A stretch of DNA of 64,000 nt from Pseudovirgaria hyperparasitica. Lineage: Eukaryota; Ascomycota; Dothideomycetes; Acrospermales; Acrospermaceae. Each line of letters opens with the position of its first letter. The first letter of the stretch is position 1. The stretch spans positions 65,511 to 129,510 of the forward strand of contig NW_022985553.1 in the NCBI RefSeq assembly GCF_010093815.1. The letters run 5' to 3'. Positions 10,872-20,131 of the stretch are shown piece by piece. A program made the translations under genes and the position numbers. Below the pieces are notes generated by a model. The model made no database searches. It had not been told where the DNA came from and was given only the letters and a program-made list of their open reading frames with translations.

Positions 10872-11721
10872 TGTGGATAGTTGTGTATGGAAACTGTGTT
10901 GGGATGAATGGTCTGTAGCAAATGAATTACGGATTGGGTTGGAAGAGCGTTGGGCGTGAGGTGGTGGAGTTGTTGTTGAATGTTGCTGTGTGTTGCTGGT
11001 GCCAATGAGCAGGGATTGGGCAGAGTGATTGTTATGATGTCCGAATGCAGCATCACGTGCCAACGCCAGGAAACTTGGCCAACTATAGAGCGAGATTATT
11101 GCTTATTTTACCGGACATGGGCATACAACATGGAATAGTCTCATCTTCTTTACTATTATTCTATTCCAAACGATGAAAATGGAATTGCAAATGCAAATTG
11201 TCGGTCGTGTGGGTTGTGAGTTTCAGTCGTGGCTTGTAGCTGGTGGCTTCCATGAGCTGTGGCTGATGACAGCATGAAGCTTGGGCCCCGTTGCCGTTGC
11301 CGAAATCTATGGCTGTGCTGTTTGTTATGTGGCTGACACCGCACATGCCCCTCGTCCCGCGCTGCCATTCGCTGCTGCTCTCTGCCTCCACATTTTCCTC
11401 TTCCGACATCATCGACGTCCTCTCTCCCACCTGCAAAGGTCTTCTTCTCGTTCTCTGCCTTGTTCATTTCTCGGTCAACGGTCTGCTCCTATTCAATTGG
11501 CTCTATCTTCTTAGACTGTGCTACCCCAACCCGGCGCCATCTCCCGCATTCTCCGACTCCGCGCTCTAGAAGTTCCGGAGCTTTTCAAAGACCAATCTCG
11601 GGTACCCAGCACCAGCCTCTCTCTTTGCACAGCATTTTTGGAAACAGACTTGAGCTGTAAACAAGAGAACCGCCATCACAACCCCCAATTGTAGATTGCT
11701 CTGTCATACTTTATCATCACA
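10872..11721. promoter_or_regulatory. divergent promoter region of dynein light chain and VTC1
   Basis: The two start codons face away from each other across 850 bases. A CACGTG box sits at 11054-11059. The VTC1 side from about 11350 is CT-rich, as is common in fungal leaders. Open frames here show no domain. Confidence 0.4.
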
Positions 11722-12178
11722 ATGTCTAGCCAGCCGCTTCTACAGTCCGCTCCAGGTATGTCAAACTGTCAACTCTATGCTCACTTGAAGTACGTCAGTC
11801 AATGAAGCGCTGCTAACCTATACTGCAGGCAAGCGCATCGCCCTTCCAACCCGTGTTGAGCCGAAGGTCTTCTTCGCAAACGAGCGCACCTTCCTCTCAT
11901 GGCTCAACTTTACTGTCATTCTGGGTGGTCTAGCGGTTGGTCTCCTCAACTTCGGTGATAAGACTGGACGAATCTCCGCCGGCATCTTCACAATCATCGC
12001 CATGGCTGCAATGTTGTACGCCTTGTATCAATTCCACTGGCGGGCGAAGAGCATCCGGCAAAGAGGTCAGGCTGGTTTCGACGACAAGCTTGGTCCGACC
12101 CTGCTTAGTTTGGCTCTACTCGGCGCCGTCATTGTCAACTTTGTGCTGCGTATAAATCAAACAGATAAGAAACAGTAA
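11722..12178 (+). CDS. VTC1: vacuolar transporter chaperone subunit 1
   Basis: Exons 11722-11755 and 11829-12178 encode 127 aa, close to the 129 aa of yeast Vtc1. The protein is a DUF202-type membrane subunit: [16 protein letters not shown] (24-39) runs into the first membrane helix (about 35-54), with further helices at about 60-79 and 100-119. Vtc1 is the small membrane subunit of the VTC complex, which makes polyphosphate and moves it into vacuoles. The 73 bp intron (GTATGT to TACTGCAG) interrupts the Gly12 codon. The next gene downstream lies on the opposite strand. Confidence 0.93.
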
Positions 12179-12611
12179 TAATGAAAAGCGAATTTGGATG
12201 TTGATGGGAAGTGGGACATGGGAGACTTTGGGTACGAAGCTTGTACTATACGCATCGCTTTCAGGTTGGCGGAGACACATCTATCAGTGCGAGACTCAGC
12301 ATTTCCAACACAGGCTCGATCATAAAGGCACGGTGTTACAATAAGTACATATTCAATCATGTTAATCAATTCGCCTTCGTGCTCCAGGCTACATCGATGC
12401 TGACAGGTAGATGCATCTTTTCCTTTTAAGCTCTGTTCCTTGGTACAGACTGACCATCTCACGGTTTCGGGAGACATCGCCGTAAGTGCCGTTTGTTTAA
12501 AAAAAGGGGGAAATGAGCATTGATCTTGGGGAGAGCTTTAAAAAAACATCGTAGGGTATCATAGAATCGAGAACATCAGCGCGTCAAAGGTCGAGAACCT
12601 CACAAACGCCA
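12179..12611. other. convergent intergenic region
   Basis: Non-coding DNA between the 3' ends of VTC1 and the 577-aa gene. Short A and T runs near 12499-12545 may belong to terminators. No gene is seen. Confidence 0.5.
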
Positions 12612-14345
12612 TTACTCCCTCATCAGCCCAGCTTTCATCCGACTGGCTAATCTCTCCTTCTTGAGCGAGGGATATGTTTGTCTCTCGCGACTGAACTCTT
12701 TGAGTAGTCGCACCTCGATAAGCTGGCGCTTGGCCTCACTCAGCCGTATGTACTGAGGACCGTTGGTCCTGACAAAATATTCAGCCACCCTCACCAGTTC
12801 CGCACCCACAAGCTCCTCTGGTAGGCTCGCCAGCACGAAGATCCAACGCTCAGAAGAAGCCTCGAGCTCGGCAACCAACTCCCTGCAGAACGGCCACGCA
12901 AGACTCTTCAGGAGTGTGTTTCGCAGACACTGATCCAGTCTCGGCCCACCGCTATGGGGATGAGACGGCAAATACCGTCCAGTCAGGCGCCAACAGCTCC
13001 ATTTCTCATCCTCATACATGATGTTGGCGTGGCGCAGGCCGTCTAGATATGGCACGAGCGCGCGTATACGCACTTCCAGATCCATGCCGTCCATGGCATA
13101 GATTGCCAGGTCCGACAGCTCGAGCGCGCCAAAACCCAAATCTGCATCACTCCTTTCTTGCCACGGTGTTGGGCCCTCTGCCATCTGGACGCAGTACTTC
13201 TTATTCCACGCCTGCTCCTCCCTGCTTGCGTCTCTTAGGCCTTGAAGGATTATTCGCAGCGGACCCGGGTGCACGCCCCGTATATCCGGCATCTCGAATT
13301 TCCGGAGTCCTTTGCCGCTGGCATCAGAGATACGACCCAGAAGCCTTAATGTGTCCGCGTCGGACAACTCATTCGACGGCGAATGGGATAGGAGGCGTGG
13401 CAGAGCGCCGCCCGGACGCGGCTGTGCGAGCAGGTCGAGGCGGTGGTTATAAGGCGTCCTCGCGGCCTCTCGCTTCTTCTCGCCCTTTTTCCTCGCAACA
13501 GCGTCTTGTAACACGCGTTCAAACATGTCTGGCCTGTGGAGTTTCGTGCGGGCAATCCAGTCTCGCTCGCTCTCACAGCCCTGATACACCGGTCGCGTAC
13601 GTTCCCAGACGGGCGTCACCGCGGTATCCGCCACTGGCAACTCAGAAGACCTCGCCTTGACCTGCGAGGATTCAACACAAGCTCCACTGGGAGCGCACGA
13701 AACAGCCTTCCCACCCCGAGAACCCGCCACAGAGACTTCTGCCCTACTCCGAACCGTCCTCGCCACCGACGACAAGCCCCCAGACTTGTTCACTGGGACC
13801 ATCGAAAGCGCACCCTGCACTGCCGAGATGGCCTGCATCATAGATGCGAACTCCTCCGACGGCTCTACCGTCCTTCCAGAACCTCCAATTCCGCCACCAG
13901 ACACCTTCGATTCCACGCCGGGCGAACTCACATGGCCCTTCTGGATGGCCAGAATCTGCAGTGTAGGCCCATGTGTACTCACCGCACTGTCGTTCCGGGC
14001 AGCAGTATCGGCACTTTGCGGCGCACTGGGTACTGAACCATGCGTCTTCGGACCCGAGGAACCCCCTTCCACGCTGCTGGCTACGCCAGAAGCCGCGGCC
14101 GTGCGAGGTGAGATACCGGAGCCAGGTAGATAGCCGTGCGTGCTCTCGGCATGTATCGGACGCGATACAGGCACGGCGGCGGCGGCGGCGGACGTAGAGC
14201 TGCTGTTGGGCAGCGTAAGAAGGGGGATTTGCACGGCTGAGTATGTGGGAGCTGGGCGTGCGGAGGAGGAGGGAGCTTCGGGCTGCCTCAGGGGCAGCGA
14301 GGGAGTGCTTGTGCTGCGACTCGCTGGGCTCATTGGTGGTGGCAT
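12612..14345 (-). CDS. hypothetical protein, 577 aa
   Basis: A long single-exon frame that I do not recognise. The first 250 residues are Ser/Pro/Ala-rich and probably disordered, with a poly-Ala run coded by a GCC-type repeat (14174-14191). The C-terminal half is better ordered, with many Trp, Leu and charged residues: ERDWIARTKLHRPDMFERVL, an LRIILQGLRDASREEQAWNKK helix region, LSDLAIYAMDGMDLEVRIRA, and a basic C-terminus (LKKERLASRMKAGLMRE). No signal peptide, membrane segment or catalytic motif is visible. I chose the ATG at 14345; the frame is open to 14591, but that extension is coded through an (AT)n tract and looks like leader. The length of the frame and the amphipathic pattern argue that it is a real gene. 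Confidence 0.6.
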   Translation of the reverse strand: MPPPMSPASRSTSTPSLPLRQPEAPSSSARPAPTYSAVQIPLLTLPNSSSTSAAAAAVPVSRPIHAESTHGYLPGSGISPRTAAASGVASSVEGGSSGPKTHGSVPSAPQSADTAARNDSAVSTHGPTLQILAIQKGHVSSPGVESKVSGGGIGGSGRTVEPSEEFASMMQAISAVQGALSMVPVNKSGGLSSVARTVRSRAEVSVAGSRGGKAVSCAPSGACVESSQVKARSSELPVADTAVTPVWERTRPVYQGCESERDWIARTKLHRPDMFERVLQDAVARKKGEKKREAARTPYNHRLDLLAQPRPGGALPRLLSHSPSNELSDADTLRLLGRISDASGKGLRKFEMPDIRGVHPGPLRIILQGLRDASREEQAWNKKYCVQMAEGPTPWQERSDADLGFGALELSDLAIYAMDGMDLEVRIRALVPYLDGLRHANIMYEDEKWSCWRLTGRYLPSHPHSGGPRLDQCLRNTLLKSLAWPFCRELVAELEASSERWIFVLASLPEELVGAELVRVAEYFVRTNGPQYIRLSEAKRQLIEVRLLKEFSRERQTYPSLKKERLASRMKAGLMRE

Positions 14346-14941
14346 GGTGGTGACATGGTGATGTGGTGGTGTGGTGGTGTGGGTGGAACTTGATATGAGA
14401 GTACGAAGAAAGTGGTAATGGGTAAGTGAATGAGTGGTTAGGTTGGTGGTGTATACGTGTGCGATACTCAGACCATGAAATTGACTCAAGTAAAAGTAAC
14501 GAGAGAAAGTTGGGAAAGAGCCAGATTGAATAGACAATCTTCTGTCGAGTCGCACTTTCTCTTGGGGAAAATATATATATATATATATCAAAAAAATTGA
14601 ATTCTACCATCTCATCCAATCCATGGGACTTACACTTCCTAGCTCTTCCCTCCTAAGTACGAATTCCACGGTCGACACTTCCTCTAAACCCAAACACAAA
14701 ACGAATCAACGTCACGTATGTAACCACAGTCGATTTCAAAAGTTCTTCAATTAAAAAAAACGTAAATTTATCAACATCCACTCTTTGTAGCCAATGGTAA
14801 CAAACACCCATATCCGGACTCCACGCTACTGAGTATCTTTGCGAGAACGCTACACGCTGAATCAGAATCGAAACCAAGGTTCAAACGCAACCTCCAAGCT
14901 GAAAATCCGCTCTATGTCGATGCAGATCCACGGATGCTTGT
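14346..14941. other. upstream of the 577-aa gene and downstream of shugoshin
   Basis: Non-coding sequence with an AT dinucleotide run at 14571-14588, about 225 bases before the 577-aa start codon, and A-rich stretches near 14753-14762. No gene is seen. Confidence 0.45.
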
Positions 14942-17111
14942 TTACATCATCATACTGCGTCGCCTCGACGCAGCTCTCTCCAAGACGGCCGACTTGGTGT
15001 CCCTAGAGACCGTATGCGTCTTCTTTGGATTTGAATCTGCTGGCGGAGGTTTCGCGGCGGAAGAAGAAGAAGTAGCTGTTCTCGTGCCTCCCACTGTTTC
15101 GCTCTTCGATACCAAGCCCGCTACAGATGAGTGTCTTCGAGCCGTTCGAGCTCGCGCAGATTCTACACGTGATTTTGGAAGTTCAGGTTTATCTGTCAGT
15201 GTCGCTGGCGAGGATTCAGTGAAGTCAAAAACTGCCAGTTCATCTTTCGGCGTGTTTCTGTCGTCTTTACTACTGTTGGGTTTTGGTTGTTGTTTTGGCT
15301 TGGTAGAATTGGATATCAGAGCTGATATCGTTGCTGCTGCACCAGTGGGCTTGATCGGGTTGCTCTCCGTCTTCTCGGAGTCTGGGAGTGGAGGAGCGGA
15401 TGTGGTCTTATTGCTCAGAGGGCTCCTTTGCTCAGGCGCGCTCTGCGGAAGGCCTTCCCAATCATGCCTATCATCCTCTCGCTCGCGCTTAATTACCACA
15501 GTTCGCATCGAAGGCTTCTCTACCGTGACTGGGGCGGATGGCGCATCTTCGGGCTTGACCACAGAAGTAGTAGGTCGTGGCTCCTTCGTGATAACAGCGT
15601 CAACGAGCTCTTTCCCAGGACGACGCATCTTCACGTTCAGCTTGGGCTCTGCGTAGCTAACCGCAGGCCTTGACCTTCTCGAGCCGCGGCCGTTCAATTG
15701 TTGATCAATGCTTGTCCCATCCAAGTCTGCTGGAGGTGGAGTACCGTCTCTGCGGTCTGGCCGTTCGGTAGAAGCCTCCGTAGATGCAGGGGAAAAGATT
15801 TCGCCCACTCCAACCGGTGTTTTTGGAGGCAGATGTATCGTATCCAAAGCTATATCTACAATCTCCAGGACGGGTGCTTCGGTTATTCCAGAGCCATTTA
15901 TACTAATGGGTTCATGATTTTCGTTCCCCTTGGGCGGCACCCGCACGTGTCTCTTCACGTCTTTGGCTAGCCTTCCGTCCTTCTTGCCAGTAACCACTTG
16001 CTTCTTAGGAGACGTTGAGTTTGTGCTCTCTATTTTGATATTAGTAACACTATAGACGATAGGCACTCTGTCACTTACTTGCACCCAGAATCTTCCGAGT
16101 CTGTTGTGGATTTGGCGGTGGTGCCGTATCAATGACTGGCTCAGCGGAAGTCTTGCGAATGTAATGGGAGTCATCGTTGGTCGCTATCCCTTGGACGGCC
16201 GTACCATCGTCTTCTCTGGCACTCAATTTGCGCTTTGAGCCCGTACGTGGTGGATCATTACTTTCGCTAACACTTCCTGCTTCACTGCTATCCCTATCGT
16301 CAATTGACGGCTCGAACATTGACTTCCTCCGGGATGAGCTATCTCTCCTCCTTCTGCGTGTCTCCAGGTTGGCAGGTAGTATATCAGCCATGTCTTGTAC
16401 ATCGTCGCCGTCCTCTAGTGCTGACACTCTACGATTTGTGACTGGCAGGTCGCACTTAATTGGGTCTTCATCTTGGAAGTGTGCTACTGGCGGAGGACCT
16501 AAGTCTGGTGATTCCATGGTGCCATTGATGAACAATCCTTTAATATCTTCAGCATCTAGAGTCCTGCGGGGATGATATTTGTCCTCCATGATGGTCGGCA
16601 GCAGACACTCTTCCGATTGTAATAAGGCGTTCCTCCAGTTCCGCTCATCCGGTGATTTCTTAGCGGCGACAGGTTGTGGTTTTGCTCTTGGAGCTCGAGT
16701 TGGCAGGCTTCCTAGGCCCGCTACTATTTGTCCGAGCTCGCGCATTTTGGCCTCTAGGAGGTTTCGTGTGGCAGCGAGATGTCCTATGGTTGGCCCTTGT
16801 TCATAATGCTCCAACTGACTCTGACTCTGAATGATCTGTTCGCGGAGGGAGAGATTCTCTGCAAGGAGCCGCGATATTTCTTGTTCGAGGGAGCGTATCC
16901 GAACGGATTGATTCGAGTTGCATCTTCTGTCGCATTAGCAGGAGCATTTGTAGGCTTATCAGTGACGCTCACTTTGCAAGTTCTCTATTTTGCCGGAGGA
17001 AGCGCCGTTTTACTGACCATGTTAGCATCCTGCACTGTCAAACATTATATGTAAACACTCACCAACTTCGACACTTTCCGAATTGCCAGGCGGCTCGTTA
17101 AGTCTGGCCAT
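14942..17111 (-). CDS. SGO1: shugoshin (centromeric cohesion protector)
   Basis: Four exons on the minus strand: 17111-17063, 17012-16973, 16926-16079 and 16029-14942, giving 674 aa. The N-terminal coiled coil starts with VKRRFLRQNRELAK, continues through QSVRIRSLEQEISRLLAENL and ends near AATRNLLEAKMRELGQIV; this is the conserved shugoshin homodimer and PP2A-binding region. The C-terminal shugoshin motif is at 428-451 (GSRRSRPAVSYAEPKLN, then KMRRP), which binds phosphorylated histone H2A. The middle is disordered and acidic/Ser-rich. Introns are 50, 46 and 49 bp, all GT-AG, with phases 1, 2 and 1 that join cleanly. Shugoshin protects centromeric cohesin and senses tension in mitosis and meiosis. 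The gene is head to head with Dad2, 358 bp away. Confidence 0.92.
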
Positions 17112-17469
17112 ATGCGGCGAGAAATAGGTAAGATAATATGACTGAAGCTAAATGCTGAGGTTGTCCGGATATCTGGAGGCATATGGGTTGTTGTTGCCGG
17201 GCCTTGAAAGTGAAGTTGTTGCTTAGCCGAAAAAAGGGTCGAAGTAAACAAAACTACGGTAGGCTGTTAAAGCGTTGAGCGCAAGAGTGGCGCTTGGGCC
17301 ATATGACATCCCCGCGGTCCGCCGACGCGTCTTCGTCTTTGTCGCGAGCAACTCGATAATCACATTGTATGCTGCAGCCGGCCATCGCCAACGTCTCGGT
17401 CACCTTGTATGCTGTTGCAGTCCATTACCAACTTCACGGGCAAGAGAGAATTGACGTCCTCTTGCAAAT
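17112..17469. promoter_or_regulatory. shared promoter of shugoshin and Dad2
   Basis: A 358 bp divergent spacer between two genes of chromosome segregation. It contains one ACGCGT (MluI cell-cycle box) at 17325-17330. One such hexamer is expected by chance every 4 kb, so this is only suggestive. Confidence 0.4.
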
Positions 17470-17948
17470 ATGTCTTACGCAACTCGCCCAATCGGCTCAC
17501 ATGTCCGTGGCTCTTCTGTTGGCCATTCCTTGGGCGCCTCTGGCCAGTCTGCGGCTCTTGTTCAAAAGATTGAGGACAAAAAAGCTGAGCTTGCGGCGCT
17601 GAAGCAACTTCAGCAGCTAAGCGCAGGTGTAGCTGACCAGATGCAAATACTGGAGGAGAAACTGTCTACATTGGCTAATGGTACTGAAGGTAAGAGGGCT
17701 AGCTTTCTCAACTTTGCACATTAATTAAGACACAAAATACAGCTGTCGCCGCAGTACTTTCAAACTGGCATAACGTTCTGCGTGCCATTAATATGGCGTC
17801 TATGAAGCTACCTAAGCCGAAGAACACGGAAGAGCAAGAAGATGACGCCAAGAAAGAGGAGACACCGCTTCCACAAACTCTTGTGCGCATTCCCACCCAG
17901 TCGGCTGCCCTTCTGCCACAGTTGTCCTCGGGAGAAACCGCCGATTGA
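17470..17948 (+). CDS. DAD2: DASH complex subunit Dad2
   Basis: Exons 17470-17689 and 17743-17948 encode 141 aa. The core is the Dad2 coiled coil: LVQKIEDKKAELAALKQLQQ, then MQILEEKLSTLANGTEAVAA, and the signature VLSNWHNVLRAINMASMKL. Dad2 is one of the ten subunits of the fungal DASH/Dam1 ring that couples kinetochores to microtubules. The C-terminus is charged and Pro/Thr-rich. The 53 bp intron opens with GTAAGA and lies in phase 1 within the Ala codon after GTE. Length agrees with other filamentous fungi. Confidence 0.93.
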
Positions 17949-18253
17949 GAACGAATACGTGTTTCAAAGGAGTAGCGCCCGAGACATGCCCTCAAAGCAC
18001 TATCTATGCACTTCAACGAGCACAGCAGCATGTGACGTGGGCTCTACTGTAGCCGCACATGGCAGCCAGTTGGTCGGGTGCGAACTAGCAAGGTACCGCG
18101 ACTCGACATACATACATATGATGTATCACTGTTGGTGTACTGGAAGATAACGCGACCGATGAGCGGAGCGAGCTGCAGCGACCTGCTTGAACACAAACAT
18201 GGTGTGGTACAAGACGGTATGGGAGATAGAGAGGAGCCCGAGCAGCCCTAGAA
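17949..18253. other. convergent intergenic region
   Basis: Spacer between the 3' ends of Dad2 and the 195-aa membrane protein gene. No gene or clear signal is seen. Confidence 0.5.
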
Positions 18254-18899
18254 TCATGCGCCTTTGTAGCCATACCTCATCTTTTCGAGGCCCTCGATGT
18301 CTATAGGTTTCAAGTGCCACCTCACCAATACGATGAGCAAATATATGACTGTTGTTGGTGTTAGCGATGTTTGAGCACGGACTCTATGTTACTCGAGTAG
18401 ATTCACCTAGCGGAAGCACGCCCAACAGGCCTTCTCCTTCAGCCCATCCCGTCCGCCTCCCTTCAACGAAGGCTCTTAGGCCGAGTACTGTGCTCAGCGC
18501 GCCATTGAGAGCTACGATGTGTCTGTTGATGGGACCGTCATCGTCCTCGGCCCACTTTCCAAGTCGTAGTCCACCAGCCAAGGCTCTTCGCTTCTCTGCC
18601 GGCACGAGAGGTAGAAAGTATAGGATGTAGGCAGAGGCTAGAAGGCTGGAAATGGCAAGAATGGCAGACAAGAAACTCGAAGCAGAGCTCGGACGGTAGA
18701 GTGAAGGTAGATGGGCGAGAGCGGAGAAGAGAGGAATGGCGACGAAGGCAGTGGTGTAGAAGGTGGTAGAGGAATCGTCTTGCGACTGAAGAGACGTGAT
18801 CAGCTGCTCTTGCTCCTCTTCATCAAGGTCGTGGTGGGAGGTATCTTGAAGGTCGTCGGTGGGGTAGGCGAAGGCGCGGCGAAGACGAGTTGATGGCAT
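18254..18899 (-). CDS. predicted multi-pass membrane protein, 195 aa
   Basis: Exons 18899-18407 and 18348-18254 on the minus strand, joined by a 58 bp intron (GTGAAT to CAACAG), give 195 aa. After an acidic N-terminus (DLDEEEQEQLITSL) there are about four hydrophobic segments: TTAFVAIPLFSALAHL, SFLSAILAISSLLASAYILY, IVALNGALSTVLGLRAF and GVLPLVIYLLIVLV. The tail RWHLKPIDIEGLEKMRYGY is polar. I do not recognise a named family; the shape suggests a small integral membrane protein of the ER or Golgi. The splice join completes the last membrane helix, which supports the model. Confidence 0.65.
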
Positions 18900-20131
18900 G
18901 GCTTAGGTGGTCGTACAGCTTTGCGCGACCAGCAAACTCGGAGTCTGGCAACAGAATGCTGATGGCCAAGTGTATAGGACGTATTAGCTGTTGAAAGGTA
19001 TAGCTGTGTGATGTTGTTTCTGCACACCAACGTTAGCTATAGCTTGAGCTTCCGACAGATCCACCAGCACCACGCGAGTTAGACGTTAGTCCGGAGTGGC
19101 TAGGTGCCTATACTATGTAGCTATAGGTAGTTGCAGAATGCAGGCACCAAAGCAGTGCTGCGCTCTCCGATGATGTTGCTGATGGATGTGTTCTAGAAGC
19201 TTAAGCTTGCGACGTCGCTCAGACAGCGTGATGATATGTGGGACATGTGTCTGTCTGCGCGTTGGAGTAATTACTATAATAGTAGTTGATTATTACTGTG
19301 GCATATTCGATTGATCAAGCCACGCGCAGGGAAGGGAGCGGAGGCGGCGTTTCTCTGATTCTAGCGCTCCCGTTGGTTGATTAATGAGAAAGAAGGAAGA
19401 AAAGGTGGCCTGCCCTGGCTGCCCTGGCTGCCCATTAATTAGCGATAGAGCCCCGCCCGCCTGCCCGCCTGCCCGCCCCCAGCCAGCCAGCCAGCCAGCC
19501 AGCCCCCCAAAGCCAGCCCAGCCCAGGAGCCCAGAAGCCCATTTCTACCCAACAGTACTGGAGGTATTATAGCTAATTACTGTAGCTCCCTACAGCACCC
19601 ACCCACACCTATTAACCTGGTGAACACACGACCAGCCAGGGATTTGGAGGGGGGAACTGTTGACCAACGGGCGCCGGGAGACGCCCCGACTAACCAATTC
19701 ACTGCCCTGCAACTCTCCCACCGGTTGACCACTCTCCCACGCCAACGTCTGGCCGTGGCCTCACTTTCCCACTAAACCTAATTACCTCCACGCCTCTACC
19801 CACTCCACTCACTCCTACACTAATTACTACTACCACCATCATCATCCATCCACTAAACTTAACTCAACTTCAACTTCCCAGCTCTCACGGCATCCTTCCT
19901 CTGAGCCAAAACAATCCCGTCTTTGCTGCTCTCTGCTCACAGCAACACCATCCTCTTCTCTCTACACTCCTTTGTCACCGTCTTCTTCCCTTCTCTCTCC
20001 GACTGTGGCTTGCCTACCTCCGCACGCGGCGTTTTCGCCAGACTCGTTGCTCCCTATTACCTATCCTAGCAACTCCTCCTCACTCGCCTAATCCCATAAT
20101 ATTTCCTTCCTGCGACTCCGCCCTCGACATC
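18900..20131. promoter_or_regulatory. upstream region of PBP1
   Basis: This spacer separates the divergent 195-aa membrane protein gene and PBP1. It holds GC-rich tandem repeats at 19409-19504. From about 19700 to 20131 it is a long pyrimidine-rich tract, probably the PBP1 leader. No coding frame is supported. Confidence 0.45.
19409..19504. repeat. short tandem repeats (CTGCCCTGG, CCCGCCTG, AGCC)
   Basis: Three adjacent simple arrays: about 2.5 copies of TGCCCTGGC, three of CCCGCCTG, and six exact AGCC units at 19481-19504. All lie in the non-coding spacer upstream of PBP1. Confidence 0.9.

Noticed and set aside
17325-17330. ACGCGT boxes as proof of cell-cycle control
   Set aside because: The hexamer also occurs at 40206, 55928, inside the 577-aa gene at about 13515 and elsewhere, near the chance rate; kept only as a hint.
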